Assembly: GCF_000735525.1 (NCBI RefSeq) | Contig: NZ_JMPR01000028.1 | Span: 1-64,000, forward strand | Reading direction: 5' to 3' | DNA: 64,000 nt | From: Tatumella ptyseos ATCC 33301 | GTDB taxonomy: Bacteria > Pseudomonadota > Gammaproteobacteria > Enterobacterales > Enterobacteriaceae | Shown here: positions 7,501-13,835 of the stretch, piece by piece | Layout: every line of letters begins with the position of its first letter | Numbering within the stretch: position 1 is the stretch's first letter | The notes under the pieces: model-generated | Seen by the model: only the letters and a program-made list of their open reading frames with translations | Told to the model about the DNA's origin: nothing | The model's database searches: none | Translations under genes and position numbers: made by a program

Positions 7501-7746
7501 TCACACTAAAGGAATAGACCGGCCTCTGACCTTCTGACGGCCGGTGCATGTTACCCGGTCACTTTTGGTGCGGTGGCCGGCTGAATAAATTGCTACGTCT
7601 GGCATGCACTGTGATACCTGCTCCGGACGGTTACGCCAGTTCGGTGCTTTCAGTGCCCGCTCAACGCGATCGACTGGTTTAAGCTGCATTGCTTCGGCTG
7701 CCTTGCGGGCATTGAACTCTGCCATGCGGCGTCTGTTTCTGTTCAT
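7501..7746 (-). CDS. N: Antitermination protein N
   Basis: The 81-aa product ends VTCTGRQKVRGRSIPLV, matching the C-terminus of lambda N (ITCSGRQKIKGKSIPLI), and starts with an arginine-rich motif (MNRNRRRMAEFNARKAAEA) of the kind that binds boxB RNA. The ATG at 7746 has GAGGATATCCC upstream. N binds nut RNA and, with NusA and other host factors, turns polymerase from pL and pR into a terminator-resistant form. It is the first clear gene after pL. Confidence 0.92.
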   Translation of the reverse strand: MNRNRRRMAEFNARKAAEAMQLKPVDRVERALKAPNWRNRPEQVSQCMPDVAIYSAGHRTKSDRVTCTGRQKVRGRSIPLV

Positions 7747-8096
7747 TGGGATATCCTCTGTAAGTTCTTTGGTGGAGTGGTGGCCGGTAGTCCGGCAGGG
7801 CTTACTGATTTTCTCGGCCTCTATCAAGTCCACGAAAAAACCGTGATTCGTGTATGTCGCCTTACTGATATGCCTTCTTCACCTTGCCCCTGCTGGTCGA
7901 TTACCAACGCTATGCGGGCATCATTCTCCATCTACTCACAGGATTGCAGCGCACAGCCTGCGCATTCACCACTCCCCGAAGAACTCACTTCGGCCTGTGT
8001 ATTCACAGGAACCTTGTTTTTAAATAGCAGCCTGACTTCATGTCCGGCGCGGTAGGTAGTCCGTTTACCGCATCGATGTTTCGTTTCGATGGGCTA
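7747..8096. other. pL leader region, about 350 bases without a confident gene
   Basis: This is the untranslated leader between pL and N. A nutL site is expected here, but I cannot find a clear boxA on the minus strand. One short minus-strand frame (7824-7931, 35 codons, MENDARIALVIDQQ...) could be a small gene, but its binding site is weak. Confidence 0.5.
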
Positions 8097-8125
8097 AGAA
8101 TACTTGCAGTATTTATTTATGTAAA
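8097..8125 (-). promoter_or_regulatory. Promoter pL
   Basis: On the minus strand TTTACA (8125-8120), a 17-base spacer and TATTCT (8102-8097) form a good sigma-70 promoter pointing to N. The -10 lies within one operator (8099-8113) and the -35 overlaps a second (8124-8138), so CI binding would block it. The pR promoter has the same -10 and nearly the same -35. Confidence 0.88.
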
Positions 8126-8183
8126 TACCTTTAGTATTCTTTTGTGGTGTGGTTTATCTATCGCATTGAGTATTAAGGGTATT
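8099..8183. promoter_or_regulatory. Left operators OL1, OL2 and a weak third site
   Basis: Two palindromes of the form AATAC-N5-GTATT are exact: 8099-8113 (TTGCA centre) and 8124-8138 (CTTTA centre), with centres 25 bases apart. A degenerate third candidate is at 8169-8183 (AGTAT-N5-GTATT). The same motif occurs at OR, so these are the CI/Cro binding sites of this immunity type. Confidence 0.85.
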
Positions 8184-8196
8184 TATTTTACTCATA

Positions 8197-8228
8197 CGAA
8201 AAAATCCCGCACGGAGCAGGGCGGGATA
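8197..8228 (-). terminator. Terminator 2 downstream of the NYN gene
   Basis: The minus strand folds ATCCCGC-N10-GCGGGAT followed by TTTTTTCG. Together with the hairpin at 8304-8333 it forms a tandem stop that separates the lysogenic cI/NYN transcripts from pL. Confidence 0.75.
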
Positions 8229-8303
8229 GTGTCCGAGGTTCGGTCTGGTTGTGATTTCGGGTGGTGCAGCTATCAGGAGAGGGGAGAGCAGTGGATTACA
8301 GGC

Positions 8304-8333
8304 ACAAAAAAAACCGGCGCGGTGGCCGGGGTT
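8304..8333 (-). terminator. Terminator 1 downstream of the NYN gene
   Basis: On the minus strand a GC-rich hairpin (CCGGC-CACCGC-GCCGG with flanking pairs) is followed by eight T. It begins six bases after the NYN stop codon. Confidence 0.78.
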
Positions 8334-8338
8334 AGCAG

Positions 8339-9157
8339 TTAATTTTGCTTTTTATGTCGACCAGAAGCCTGTCGGCTCCGCTGGCTTTTAGCTTTCTTTC
8401 TATCCTCCCACCAATCTGGTGCTGGGTTCGGTTCTGCATGCAATGCATCCGCAAGCCCAGTAATGAGGCTAAATGATTGAACCCCATCTATGTGTTCGGA
8501 TAGTGAAGGGCTGACGTTTTGTCTGAGGGGATCAAGAATGAAATCAATGCCTTTTATGCGGGCGTGCTTTGCTGCCGGAACAAAGTCTGAGTCCCCAGCA
8601 ACCAATACAATAACATCTACGAGTTTTTCATAAGTAAGGGTTGTAATATCTACCCCTAACTTTATATCAACCTGTTTTTGCTTGATGTCATAATAAAAAT
8701 CATCGTTAGTTAATTCGCTCCACTGCTTATGCCCCTTCATCAGGGCATCAAGAGAAAAGCTGGTTAGTTGCCAACGCTTATTGTCAACTAGGTGACCGAG
8801 CCGCAGAGCTGTCTTTCTTGTCTTTCTTAGCTCTTCGTGAAGCTCAGTTCTTAACTGATAGGACTTATCTAGCTTGAAGTTTTTACGCCCAGGGGTTTTA
8901 TTTCCTGGCTCAGGGAGTGGGTATCTTGTTTGTATATCTAAAGGAGGGCAGTCATAAAAATAGATACGGTAGAGTTCGAGTGGATCTCTTCTCTCCTGAG
9001 ATTGCTTTCTGTCCTTGAGGTGTGAAATTACCATCGACCATATCACTTTCATGATACAAGGTGCCGTTAATTCCTCAGACGAGAAGTGCTTTCTATGTGT
9101 TGCATTTAGACGCTGCATAAAAAATCCGGCGTCTATCAGTATTGCTGCTTTTTTCAT
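8339..9157 (-). CDS. NYN-domain (PIN-like, LabA-type) putative nuclease in the rexAB position
   Basis: The 272-aa protein has the NYN/LabA fold signatures: an N-terminal AAILIDAGFFMQRL strand with the first Asp, a central DIKLGVDITTL with further Asp, and VIVLVAGDSDFVPAAKHA with the terminal acidic pair. Family members are metal-dependent RNases of the PIN superfamily. After residue 245 there is a basic Ser/Arg/Lys-rich tail. It lies between cI and pL on the cI strand, exactly where lambda has rexAB, so lysogenic expression and a superinfection-blocking role are plausible but inferred. It has its own promoter and a terminator hairpin in the leader. Confidence 0.85.
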   Translation of the reverse strand: MKKAAILIDAGFFMQRLNATHRKHFSSEELTAPCIMKVIWSMVISHLKDRKQSQERRDPLELYRIYFYDCPPLDIQTRYPLPEPGNKTPGRKNFKLDKSYQLRTELHEELRKTRKTALRLGHLVDNKRWQLTSFSLDALMKGHKQWSELTNDDFYYDIKQKQVDIKLGVDITTLTYEKLVDVIVLVAGDSDFVPAAKHARIKGIDFILDPLRQNVSPSLSEHIDGVQSFSLITGLADALHAEPNPAPDWWEDRKKAKSQRSRQASGRHKKQN

Positions 9158-9165
9158 AAAAAATC

Positions 9166-9226
9166 CAAAAAAAAGCCCGGAGCCGTTATGCAGATATTAA
9201 CAATTGTCTGCGAACGGGGCCGGGCT
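9166..9226 (-). terminator. Terminator-type hairpin between the promoter and start of the NYN gene
   Basis: On the minus strand AGCCCGG (9226-9220) pairs with CCGGGCT (9180-9174), with inner complementary segments CCGTT/AACGG and GCAGA/TCTGC, followed by TTTTTTTT. The U-tract ends nine bases before the ATG at 9157. It would stop cI transcripts, and also transcripts from the promoter at 9236-9264, unless overridden. Confidence 0.8.
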
Positions 9227-9235
9227 GGTGAGTAA

Positions 9236-9264
9236 AATCTACTTAAACTTGACCCGTGAGTCAA
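9236..9264 (-). promoter_or_regulatory. Candidate promoter of the NYN gene with a palindrome at the -35
   Basis: Minus strand: TTGACT (9264-9259), 17-base spacer, TAGATT (9241-9236). The -35 is part of the inverted repeat TTGACTCACGGGTCAA, a possible regulator site. The transcript would start at about 9229, so nearly the whole 5' leader is the terminator hairpin. Confidence 0.6.
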
Positions 9265-9337
9265 ACAAAAAAACCAGAAGAATTAAAAAAAACAGAAAAG
9301 CAAAAAAAACAAAAACGTAAAAAACGGAAAAAACAAT

Positions 9338-10048
9338 TCACTTAAACCGCATCTTGGCCTCAACGGCTACGCCAATGATTTTGCAGTTCCCGTTGATCGG
9401 AACCATCGGCCAGGCCGGGTTAAGGCCTTTCAGGTACTTCTGGCCGCCATCGATAATCAGCTTCTTGAACGTTGCTTCGTTGGAATCGACCAGCTTTGCG
9501 ATCACCAGGCTTCCATTAACCGGATCTTTGCCAGTATCGAACAGGACATACATACCCTCAGGAACACTCATGCCGGTCGGCGCAGTCATTGAGTCACCCT
9601 CAACCTTCAGCCAGAACGCTTCACCCTGGATATGCGCGTCAGACTCAAGCCACTCACTTATCTCGCTTAAGGTGTAGGCTTCGATAGCTTCGGCCCAGCA
9701 ACCCGCCTGAACGGAGCTGAGGACGGGGTATCGCTTCCCGGGATGGTAAGGCTGGGGATTGCTCACATTATTTTCAAAAGCTGCAGCATACTTGCCAACT
9801 TCTTTAGCCAGCTTCGGGCTAATGTCAGACACCTGAACCTGCAATATCCTTGCGAAATCAGTCACTACAGGGACATTTAATGCGATTCTTCCATTAATGT
9901 AATGGCCGACAGCTCCCTGAGATATACCCATATCATCAGCGATTGTGTATTGAGTAACCTTTAATTGCTTCTTTTTTGACTCATACAAGGCCTTTAGACG
10001 CGCGGCATCTTCAAGCTGTTCTGTCGTCAGGGTCTTTTTAATTTCCAT
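9338..10048 (-). CDS. cI: CI repressor (S24 autocleaving)
   Basis: The 236-aa protein aligns with lambda CI throughout. It has an N-terminal helix-turn-helix (QYTIADDMGISQGAVGHYIN), the Ala-Gly cleavage site in SSVQAGCW, the catalytic Ser in VEGDSMTAPTG and the Lys in EATFKKL. RecA filaments after DNA damage stimulate cleavage, causing induction. It is transcribed leftward from OR. It ends in an A-rich spacer before the NYN gene. Confidence 0.95.
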   Translation of the reverse strand: MEIKKTLTTEQLEDAARLKALYESKKKQLKVTQYTIADDMGISQGAVGHYINGRIALNVPVVTDFARILQVQVSDISPKLAKEVGKYAAAFENNVSNPQPYHPGKRYPVLSSVQAGCWAEAIEAYTLSEISEWLESDAHIQGEAFWLKVEGDSMTAPTGMSVPEGMYVLFDTGKDPVNGSLVIAKLVDSNEATFKKLIIDGGQKYLKGLNPAWPMVPINGNCKIIGVAVEAKMRFK

Positions 10049-10059
10049 AAACGCATTGT

Positions 10060-10123
10060 AATACCAACAGTAATCAATAATGAAATACCTGGGATATTTA
10101 CTTGAATAAATACTTGTAGTATT
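10060..10123. promoter_or_regulatory. Right operators OR1, OR2, OR3
   Basis: Three AATAC-N5-GTATT-type palindromes lie at 10109-10123 (exact), 10084-10098 (AATAC-N5-ATATT) and 10060-10074 (AATAC-N5-GTAAT). Centres are about 25 bases apart, the lambda spacing. OR1 and OR2 overlap pR; OR3 is next to the cI start, which fits control of pRM. Confidence 0.88.
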
Positions 10124-10125
10124 CT
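10097..10125 (+). promoter_or_regulatory. Promoter pR
   Basis: TTTACT (10097-10102), 17 bases, TATTCT (10120-10125). The -10 overlaps OR1 and the -35 touches OR2. It drives cro, cII, O, P and the nin genes. Confidence 0.88.
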
Positions 10126-10149
10126 TTAGTCATATCCAAGGAGGTATTG

Positions 10150-10338
10150 ATGAACAAAATGACCTTAGAGGATTACGCCAAAATTCACGGCCAGGCTAAG
10201 ACTGCAAAAGACTTTGGTGTAATCCAGTGCGCTATCAGCAAGGCGATTCGTACAGGACGAAATATTTTTGTGACCGTTCTGAACGATGGCTCTGTCAAGG
10301 CTGAAGAATTAAAGCCATTCCCAAGCACCAGAAAGTAA
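10150..10338 (+). CDS. cro: Cro repressor
   Basis: The 62-aa product ([20 protein letters not shown], then [13 protein letters not shown] and AEELKPFPS) follows lambda Cro closely, including the helix-turn-helix and the C-terminal KPFPS. The ATG at 10150 is five bases from AAGGAGG; a TTG directly before it would add one residue. Cro is the first gene from pR and should bind the same operators, preferring OR3. Confidence 0.93.
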   Translation: MNKMTLEDYAKIHGQAKTAKDFGVIQCAISKAIRTGRNIFVTVLNDGSVKAEELKPFPSTRK

Positions 10339-10346
10339 GCACCAAC

Positions 10347-10355
10347 CGCTCTTTA
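10347..10355 (+). promoter_or_regulatory. Candidate nutR boxA
   Basis: CGCTCTTTA, matching the boxA consensus, lies nine bases after the cro stop. A short imperfect hairpin (CCCT...AGGG at 10367-10383) follows and could be boxB, though it is not a standard 5-bp stem with a five-base loop. Confidence 0.6.
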
Positions 10356-10444
10356 TCAATCTGCCACCCTCGGAATACCAGGGACCAATTCAAGTGACAG
10401 CACCTGCTGATCACTCAACTTCACACACACAAGGATTTTCTCAA

Positions 10445-10723
10445 ATGGAAGTATCAACCACACGCAACAACGCTCGCGCAATTGAGAGCAAGTTATTGAA
10501 CAAAATCGCATTAGTCGGGCTGACCAACGTAGCGAAAGCTGTTGGCGTCGATAAGTCTCAGGTGTCGCGCTGGAAAGCTAATTTCATTCCGAAGATGTCA
10601 CTGCTACTGGCGGTGCTGGAGTGGGGAGTGGATGACGAACAGATTAACGATCTGGCCCAGCGTCTACGGGTATTGCTCACAAATGAAAGGGCCCCAAAGA
10701 ACGGCGAATTCTTTGAGGCCTGA
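10445..10723 (+). CDS. cII: Transcriptional activator CII
   Basis: The 92-aa product contains the CII core (ARAIESKLLNKIALVGLTNV, then AKAVGVDKSQVSRWK and LLAVLEWGVDDE) seen in lambda CII. The ATG at 10445 (MEVSTTRNN) is preceded by AAGGA and gives a family-typical length; a longer in-frame start upstream is less likely. CII activates pRE, pI and pAQ-type promoters to favour lysogeny. Stability is controlled by host FtsH in lambda. Confidence 0.92.
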   Translation: MEVSTTRNNARAIESKLLNKIALVGLTNVAKAVGVDKSQVSRWKANFIPKMSLLLAVLEWGVDDEQINDLAQRLRVLLTNERAPKNGEFFEA

Positions 10724-10757
10724 TAGCGAATTTTTGGACCAATTCACAGGAGGAATT

Positions 10758-10823
10758 ATGCCAGGCATAACTGGATATGTAAACAGTAAGGAGGGCAGCT
10801 ATGGCAACCGCAGCCCTTTATGA
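10758..10823 (+). CDS. 21-codon ORF overlapping the start of O
   Basis: ATG at 10758 has CAGGAGGAATT upstream, the best binding site in the area, and encodes a 21-residue peptide that ends 22 bases inside O. It may be a leader that couples translation into O, whose own start follows AAGGAGGGCAGCT. No coding similarity is known. Confidence 0.4.
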   Translation: MPGITGYVNSKEGSYGNRSPL

Positions 10824-11790
10824 TTTTAACTCCGCTCGCAATCTCAGGAGCAATCGGATGGAAAACCAGAAGTCAGGTTTTGTGCCGATGTACCGGAGTA
10901 TTTTAAAGCAGTCATGGAGGAAGGACGTTTATCTTAGAACGCTGTGGCAGGACCTGTTGTTTGCTGCACAGAAAGAGCCACGGAAGGTAAGTTTCAGAGG
11001 TCATGACTGGCAGCTTAATACCGGACAACTGGTCACAACACTGGACGATTTAGGGGCCAATCTCTGCAACAGGGAGGGGGATCCAACAAGTCGTCATGCA
11101 GTGAAAAGAATGCTTACCGTGTTCGAAAAAGAAGGGATGATTACTATCCATTCTGAGCACCGAAAAGGGACGGTGATCACCATCCTGAATTACTCAGAAT
11201 ATAACCAAAAAATGGCCGATTTACCCGCGCATAACATCGCGCACTACTCCGCGCCCAACAAACCCAGTAATACCAACGCTTCAGAGGGTGGTGCCGCGCA
11301 TAGTGCCGCGCACTACCCCGCGCACCATGAACAACAATGTAATAACAATAATAAAAACCTTACGTCTGAGAATTCTGACGAATCCTCTGACAGGCCCGAT
11401 AAAAATCCTCCTGCTCTCCGTCCCGGGGCTGCAATCCAAAGCGGAAACAAGTGGGGATCGGACGAAGACCTTCGTGCTGCTGAATGGCTTTTTGGCAAGG
11501 TCCAGGAAATCTCACCCTCTGCGAAGAAGCCGAACTATGCTGCCTGGGCTAACGACATCCGACTCATGCGGGAACGGGATAACCGAACCCACAAAGAAAT
11601 CTGCCAGTTGTTCAAGTGGGCCTGTCAGGACAGCTTCTGGCAAGGCAACGTCCTTTGCCCTGGAAAGCTCAGGGAAAAGTGGGATCAGCTGGCGATTAAG
11701 TGCAGCAAACAACAGGTTAGCGCTCAGGCTGCCATCCAGCAGGACGTACCCCACTGGAACAGCCCTGAATCATGGGAGGAATTTATATGA
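10801..11790 (+). CDS. O: Replication initiator O
   Basis: The 329-aa protein has an N-terminal winged-helix domain of the phage O/DnaD type (GFVPMYRSILKQSWRKDVYL; later SRHAVKRMLTVFEKEGM), a low-complexity His/Ala/Asn linker and a C-terminal domain (WLFGKVQEISPSAKKPNYAA... LCPGKLREKWDQL) found in O proteins that contact P. The linker DNA carries the candidate origin. Its stop overlaps the start of P. Confidence 0.87.
   Translation: MATAALYDFNSARNLRSNRMENQKSGFVPMYRSILKQSWRKDVYLRTLWQDLLFAAQKEPRKVSFRGHDWQLNTGQLVTTLDDLGANLCNREGDPTSRHAVKRMLTVFEKEGMITIHSEHRKGTVITILNYSEYNQKMADLPAHNIAHYSAPNKPSNTNASEGGAAHSAAHYPAHHEQQCNNNNKNLTSENSDESSDRPDKNPPALRPGAAIQSGNKWGSDEDLRAAEWLFGKVQEISPSAKKPNYAAWANDIRLMRERDNRTHKEICQLFKWACQDSFWQGNVLCPGKLREKWDQLAIKCSKQQVSAQAAIQQDVPHWNSPESWEEFI
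11224..11330. other. Candidate phage origin: iteron-like CGCGCA repeats inside O
   Basis: At least six close copies of a C/T-CGCGC-A/C element (for example CCGCGCATAAC, TCGCGCACTAC, CCGCGCATAGT, GCGCACTAC) cluster at 11224-11330 and are followed by an A/T-rich stretch (11335-11366). This matches lambda ori, where O iterons and an AT-rich region lie inside the O gene. Confidence 0.7.
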
Positions 11791-12485
11791 GTCGATTACT
11801 CCAGGCGGTCGCCAACCGTGACGCCGGTACGTTATCGCAGATCGCAGGTAACTATCCTGACAAGCCAACACAGAGCGTGGTCAATAGCGAGGCTGAGCAC
11901 CTGGTCGATGCGCTGTTCCGGCAGTTCAGGCAGGTATTCCCGGCGGCGGCAGCGACAAACCTGCGTACTCAGGCAGACGAATCAGCCGCGAAAAAACAGT
12001 GGATTGCTGCTTTCGCTGAAAACGGGATCACCACCCGTGAGCAACTGGCGGCCGGTATGCGGTGGGCGAGGGCGAAAGATACCCCGTTCATGCCATCCCC
12101 GGGCCAGTTCATCGAACAGTGCAAAGCTGGGGCCTGCCACGCCGCAGGATTGCCGGACGCTGACGAGTTATACCGCCGGGTGATGAAATACTGCGGGGAA
12201 CGGGGATTTTATGATTGCCCGGAAAACTACCCCTGGGATAACAACGCTGACTACTGGATGATCACCGCCCTGTACAGCCAGATGCAGGCCGGGAACCTGA
12301 CGGAATCAGAACTGCGTCATCGGTGCGGTAAGCAGCTCAAATCCATGGCTGACCGGATCACTTCCGGAGAGGATATCCCCGAACCCCGGAAGCAAATCCC
12401 GCAGTTGCACATACCGTCAAAACCCGATGTGGCGAAGTCACATATTGCAGACATCCGGGCCCGGTTCGGGCTCCGGAAAAATTAG
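11787..12485 (+). CDS. P: Replication protein P
   Basis: The 232-aa protein has lambda P features: MSRLLQAVANRDAG start, ALFRQFRQVFPAAAAT, the KKQWIAAFAENGI block and a central PFMPSPGQFIEQCK segment. P delivers the host DnaB helicase to O at ori. The ATG at 11787 overlaps the O stop; an in-frame earlier codon would begin inside the O end and has no support. Confidence 0.9.
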   Translation: MSRLLQAVANRDAGTLSQIAGNYPDKPTQSVVNSEAEHLVDALFRQFRQVFPAAAATNLRTQADESAAKKQWIAAFAENGITTREQLAAGMRWARAKDTPFMPSPGQFIEQCKAGACHAAGLPDADELYRRVMKYCGERGFYDCPENYPWDNNADYWMITALYSQMQAGNLTESELRHRCGKQLKSMADRITSGEDIPEPRKQIPQLHIPSKPDVAKSHIADIRARFGLRKN

Positions 12486-12507
12486 TGATTGGATTAAAAT
12501 ATCTGGG

Positions 12508-13155
12508 TTATTTATCTGATTTTTCTCGTTTTACTCTAACCATTTCAGGGAGTGTGAATGAATAAATCAGGAATACTTCGGTGAAGCCAATCATCTCTTC
12601 AGCTTCCTGCTGAGTGAATTCTTCATCTGAATGAACTGCTCCATTGGCATCAAATCTGACGATGTGGGCCCATTCCCTCATTTGTTCAGTTATTTTCCCT
12701 TGAGCATGGAGCATGGAAATTCGTTTTGAAAGCTGCTCTTTGCCGGAGTCATCCCCTAGAATGACTTTTGTTGATATATCTACCACTTTCCGACATAGCA
12801 TTACGGACGTTTCGTAATTCCCACGCTTCAGGTTGTCTTTTGCTTCGACAAAGAATTTTGCGGCTCTTTCTGGAGAGCTCTCTGGGGCAGAGCTAATTTC
12901 TGGCTTAGGGAAATAATCAAGAAGAGGAAATTGTGGGCTATCAGGAATCGAGGTGTCACCATAATGTTCGGCAAATCCCATGGGGTTAAAACCACCAGGA
13001 GATAAAACATTAGCTGATGTTGGATTACCGCAGCTACGGCAAAAAAAACTGACGGAGTGCTCGCTATTTTTCTTTTCAATCTGACCAAACGCCACAAGCA
13101 CAGCCTTCTCCCGAAGGCAATGAGGGCAGGTTATATCTAATGTGAGGATACCCAT
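12508..13155 (-). CDS. DUF4145-domain protein with zinc ribbon, opposite strand
   Basis: The 215-aa product has an N-terminal zinc-ribbon pattern (CPHC...CRSCG) and a C-terminal DUF4145-like helical domain (YETSVMLCRKVVDISTKVIL, ISMLHAQGKITEQM, AHIVRFDANGAVHSDEEFT). DUF4145 domains recur in restriction and other defence loci, but no activity is established. It runs against the pR operon between P and nin, so it is cargo probably expressed in the lysogen. Its ATG overlaps head to head the start of the gene at 13154. Confidence 0.8.
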   Translation of the reverse strand: MGILTLDITCPHCLREKAVLVAFGQIEKKNSEHSVSFFCRSCGNPTSANVLSPGGFNPMGFAEHYGDTSIPDSPQFPLLDYFPKPEISSAPESSPERAAKFFVEAKDNLKRGNYETSVMLCRKVVDISTKVILGDDSGKEQLSKRISMLHAQGKITEQMREWAHIVRFDANGAVHSDEEFTQQEAEEMIGFTEVFLIYSFTLPEMVRVKREKSDK

Positions 13156-13345
13156 GAATATTTCCCATATATCGAATGAAATAGAGCAAGTTTTACTTTC
13201 AGCAGAAAGGCCGGAAGTTAAATTAATTCAAATGTATCAATGTTCATCAGAAGATCAACGCTTTGTCTTTATCAGTGCTCTCATTGGTAAGGTGATAGCC
13301 CAAGACAGAATGCTTCGCCACAAAAAAGACCCCACCGCCGCTTAA
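13154..13345 (+). CDS. Small hypothetical protein, 63 aa
   Basis: The ATG at 13154 follows GAGGATACCC and gives MNISHISNEIEQVLLSAERP, a helical acidic protein ending KKDPTAA. Its start codon shares bases with the start codon of the DUF4145 gene on the other strand (CATG). A terminator follows directly. It could be functionally paired with DUF4145, but this is only positional. Confidence 0.55.
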   Translation: MNISHISNEIEQVLLSAERPEVKLIQMYQCSSEDQRFVFISALIGKVIAQDRMLRHKKDPTAA

Positions 13346-13358
13346 TGCGGTTTTTTTT
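13331..13358 (+). terminator. Intrinsic terminator after the 63-aa gene
   Basis: ACCGC-N8-GCGGT followed by eight T. The hairpin includes the last codons of the 63-aa gene. It isolates the gene from the nin genes unless polymerase is N-modified. Confidence 0.75.
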
Positions 13359-13835
13359 GTGCCTGAACACGGGGAGAACCATGAACATCCCAAAGACGGC
13401 ATCCGGTTACACACCACCAACTTTCAGGCCATAGGCCAGCAACTCTCAGAACTACTCCAGTCTGGTAACAGCTTCCGCCTCAAGGTCGAGCCATGGCGAG
13501 AACGTCGCAGCCTTTCACAGAACAGTATTCAGCATTTGTGGTACGCCGAAATGAGCCGATATCTCATCGCTCACGGTCGTCCCTTTGCGTCTGCTGAATG
13601 GGTGAAAGACGCGATGAAACATACCTACCTGGGGTACGAAGAGACTGAAAGGGTGGATGTGATAACCGGAGAGCGAACAGTAATCCAAACACTCAGACAC
13701 ACATCCCGACTCGATACCGGCGAAATGCACGACTACCTGAGCAGGGTAGAGGGCTGGGCCCGCAGCATTGGCTGCCTGCTCACCGTGCCGGATAACAGCG
13801 AGTACCGGGAATTACAGAGGAAGCAGGACGAATGA
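13359..13835 (+). CDS. ninB: NinB-like recombination protein, start uncertain
   Basis: The conserved part (PWRERRSLSQNSIQHLWYAE, then AEWVKDAMKHTYLGYE and SIGCLLTVPDNSEY) matches NinB-type proteins of P22-group phages, which bind single-stranded DNA and replace RecFOR functions. The only in-frame start is a GTG at 13359 without a binding site. A well-placed ATG (13381, after GGGGAGAACC) is in another frame and stops after 17 codons, so a one-base indel near 13395 is possible. Confidence 0.75.
   Translation: MPEHGENHEHPKDGIRLHTTNFQAIGQQLSELLQSGNSFRLKVEPWRERRSLSQNSIQHLWYAEMSRYLIAHGRPFASAEWVKDAMKHTYLGYEETERVDVITGERTVIQTLRHTSRLDTGEMHDYLSRVEGWARSIGCLLTVPDNSEYRELQRKQDE

Noticed and set aside
8169-8183. 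Full-strength third left operator
   Set aside because: Only one half-site is intact, so it is kept as a weak candidate within the operator entry.
7777-8342. Two plus-strand open frames (92 and 100 codons) across the pL/OL region
   Set aside because: They cross the pL promoter, operators and terminators on the wrong strand and show no protein similarity.
11224-11330. The CGCGCA cluster as a CRISPR-like or mobile repeat
   Set aside because: The repeat is too short, spacing is irregular and it lies in the O linker, so a replication origin explains it better.
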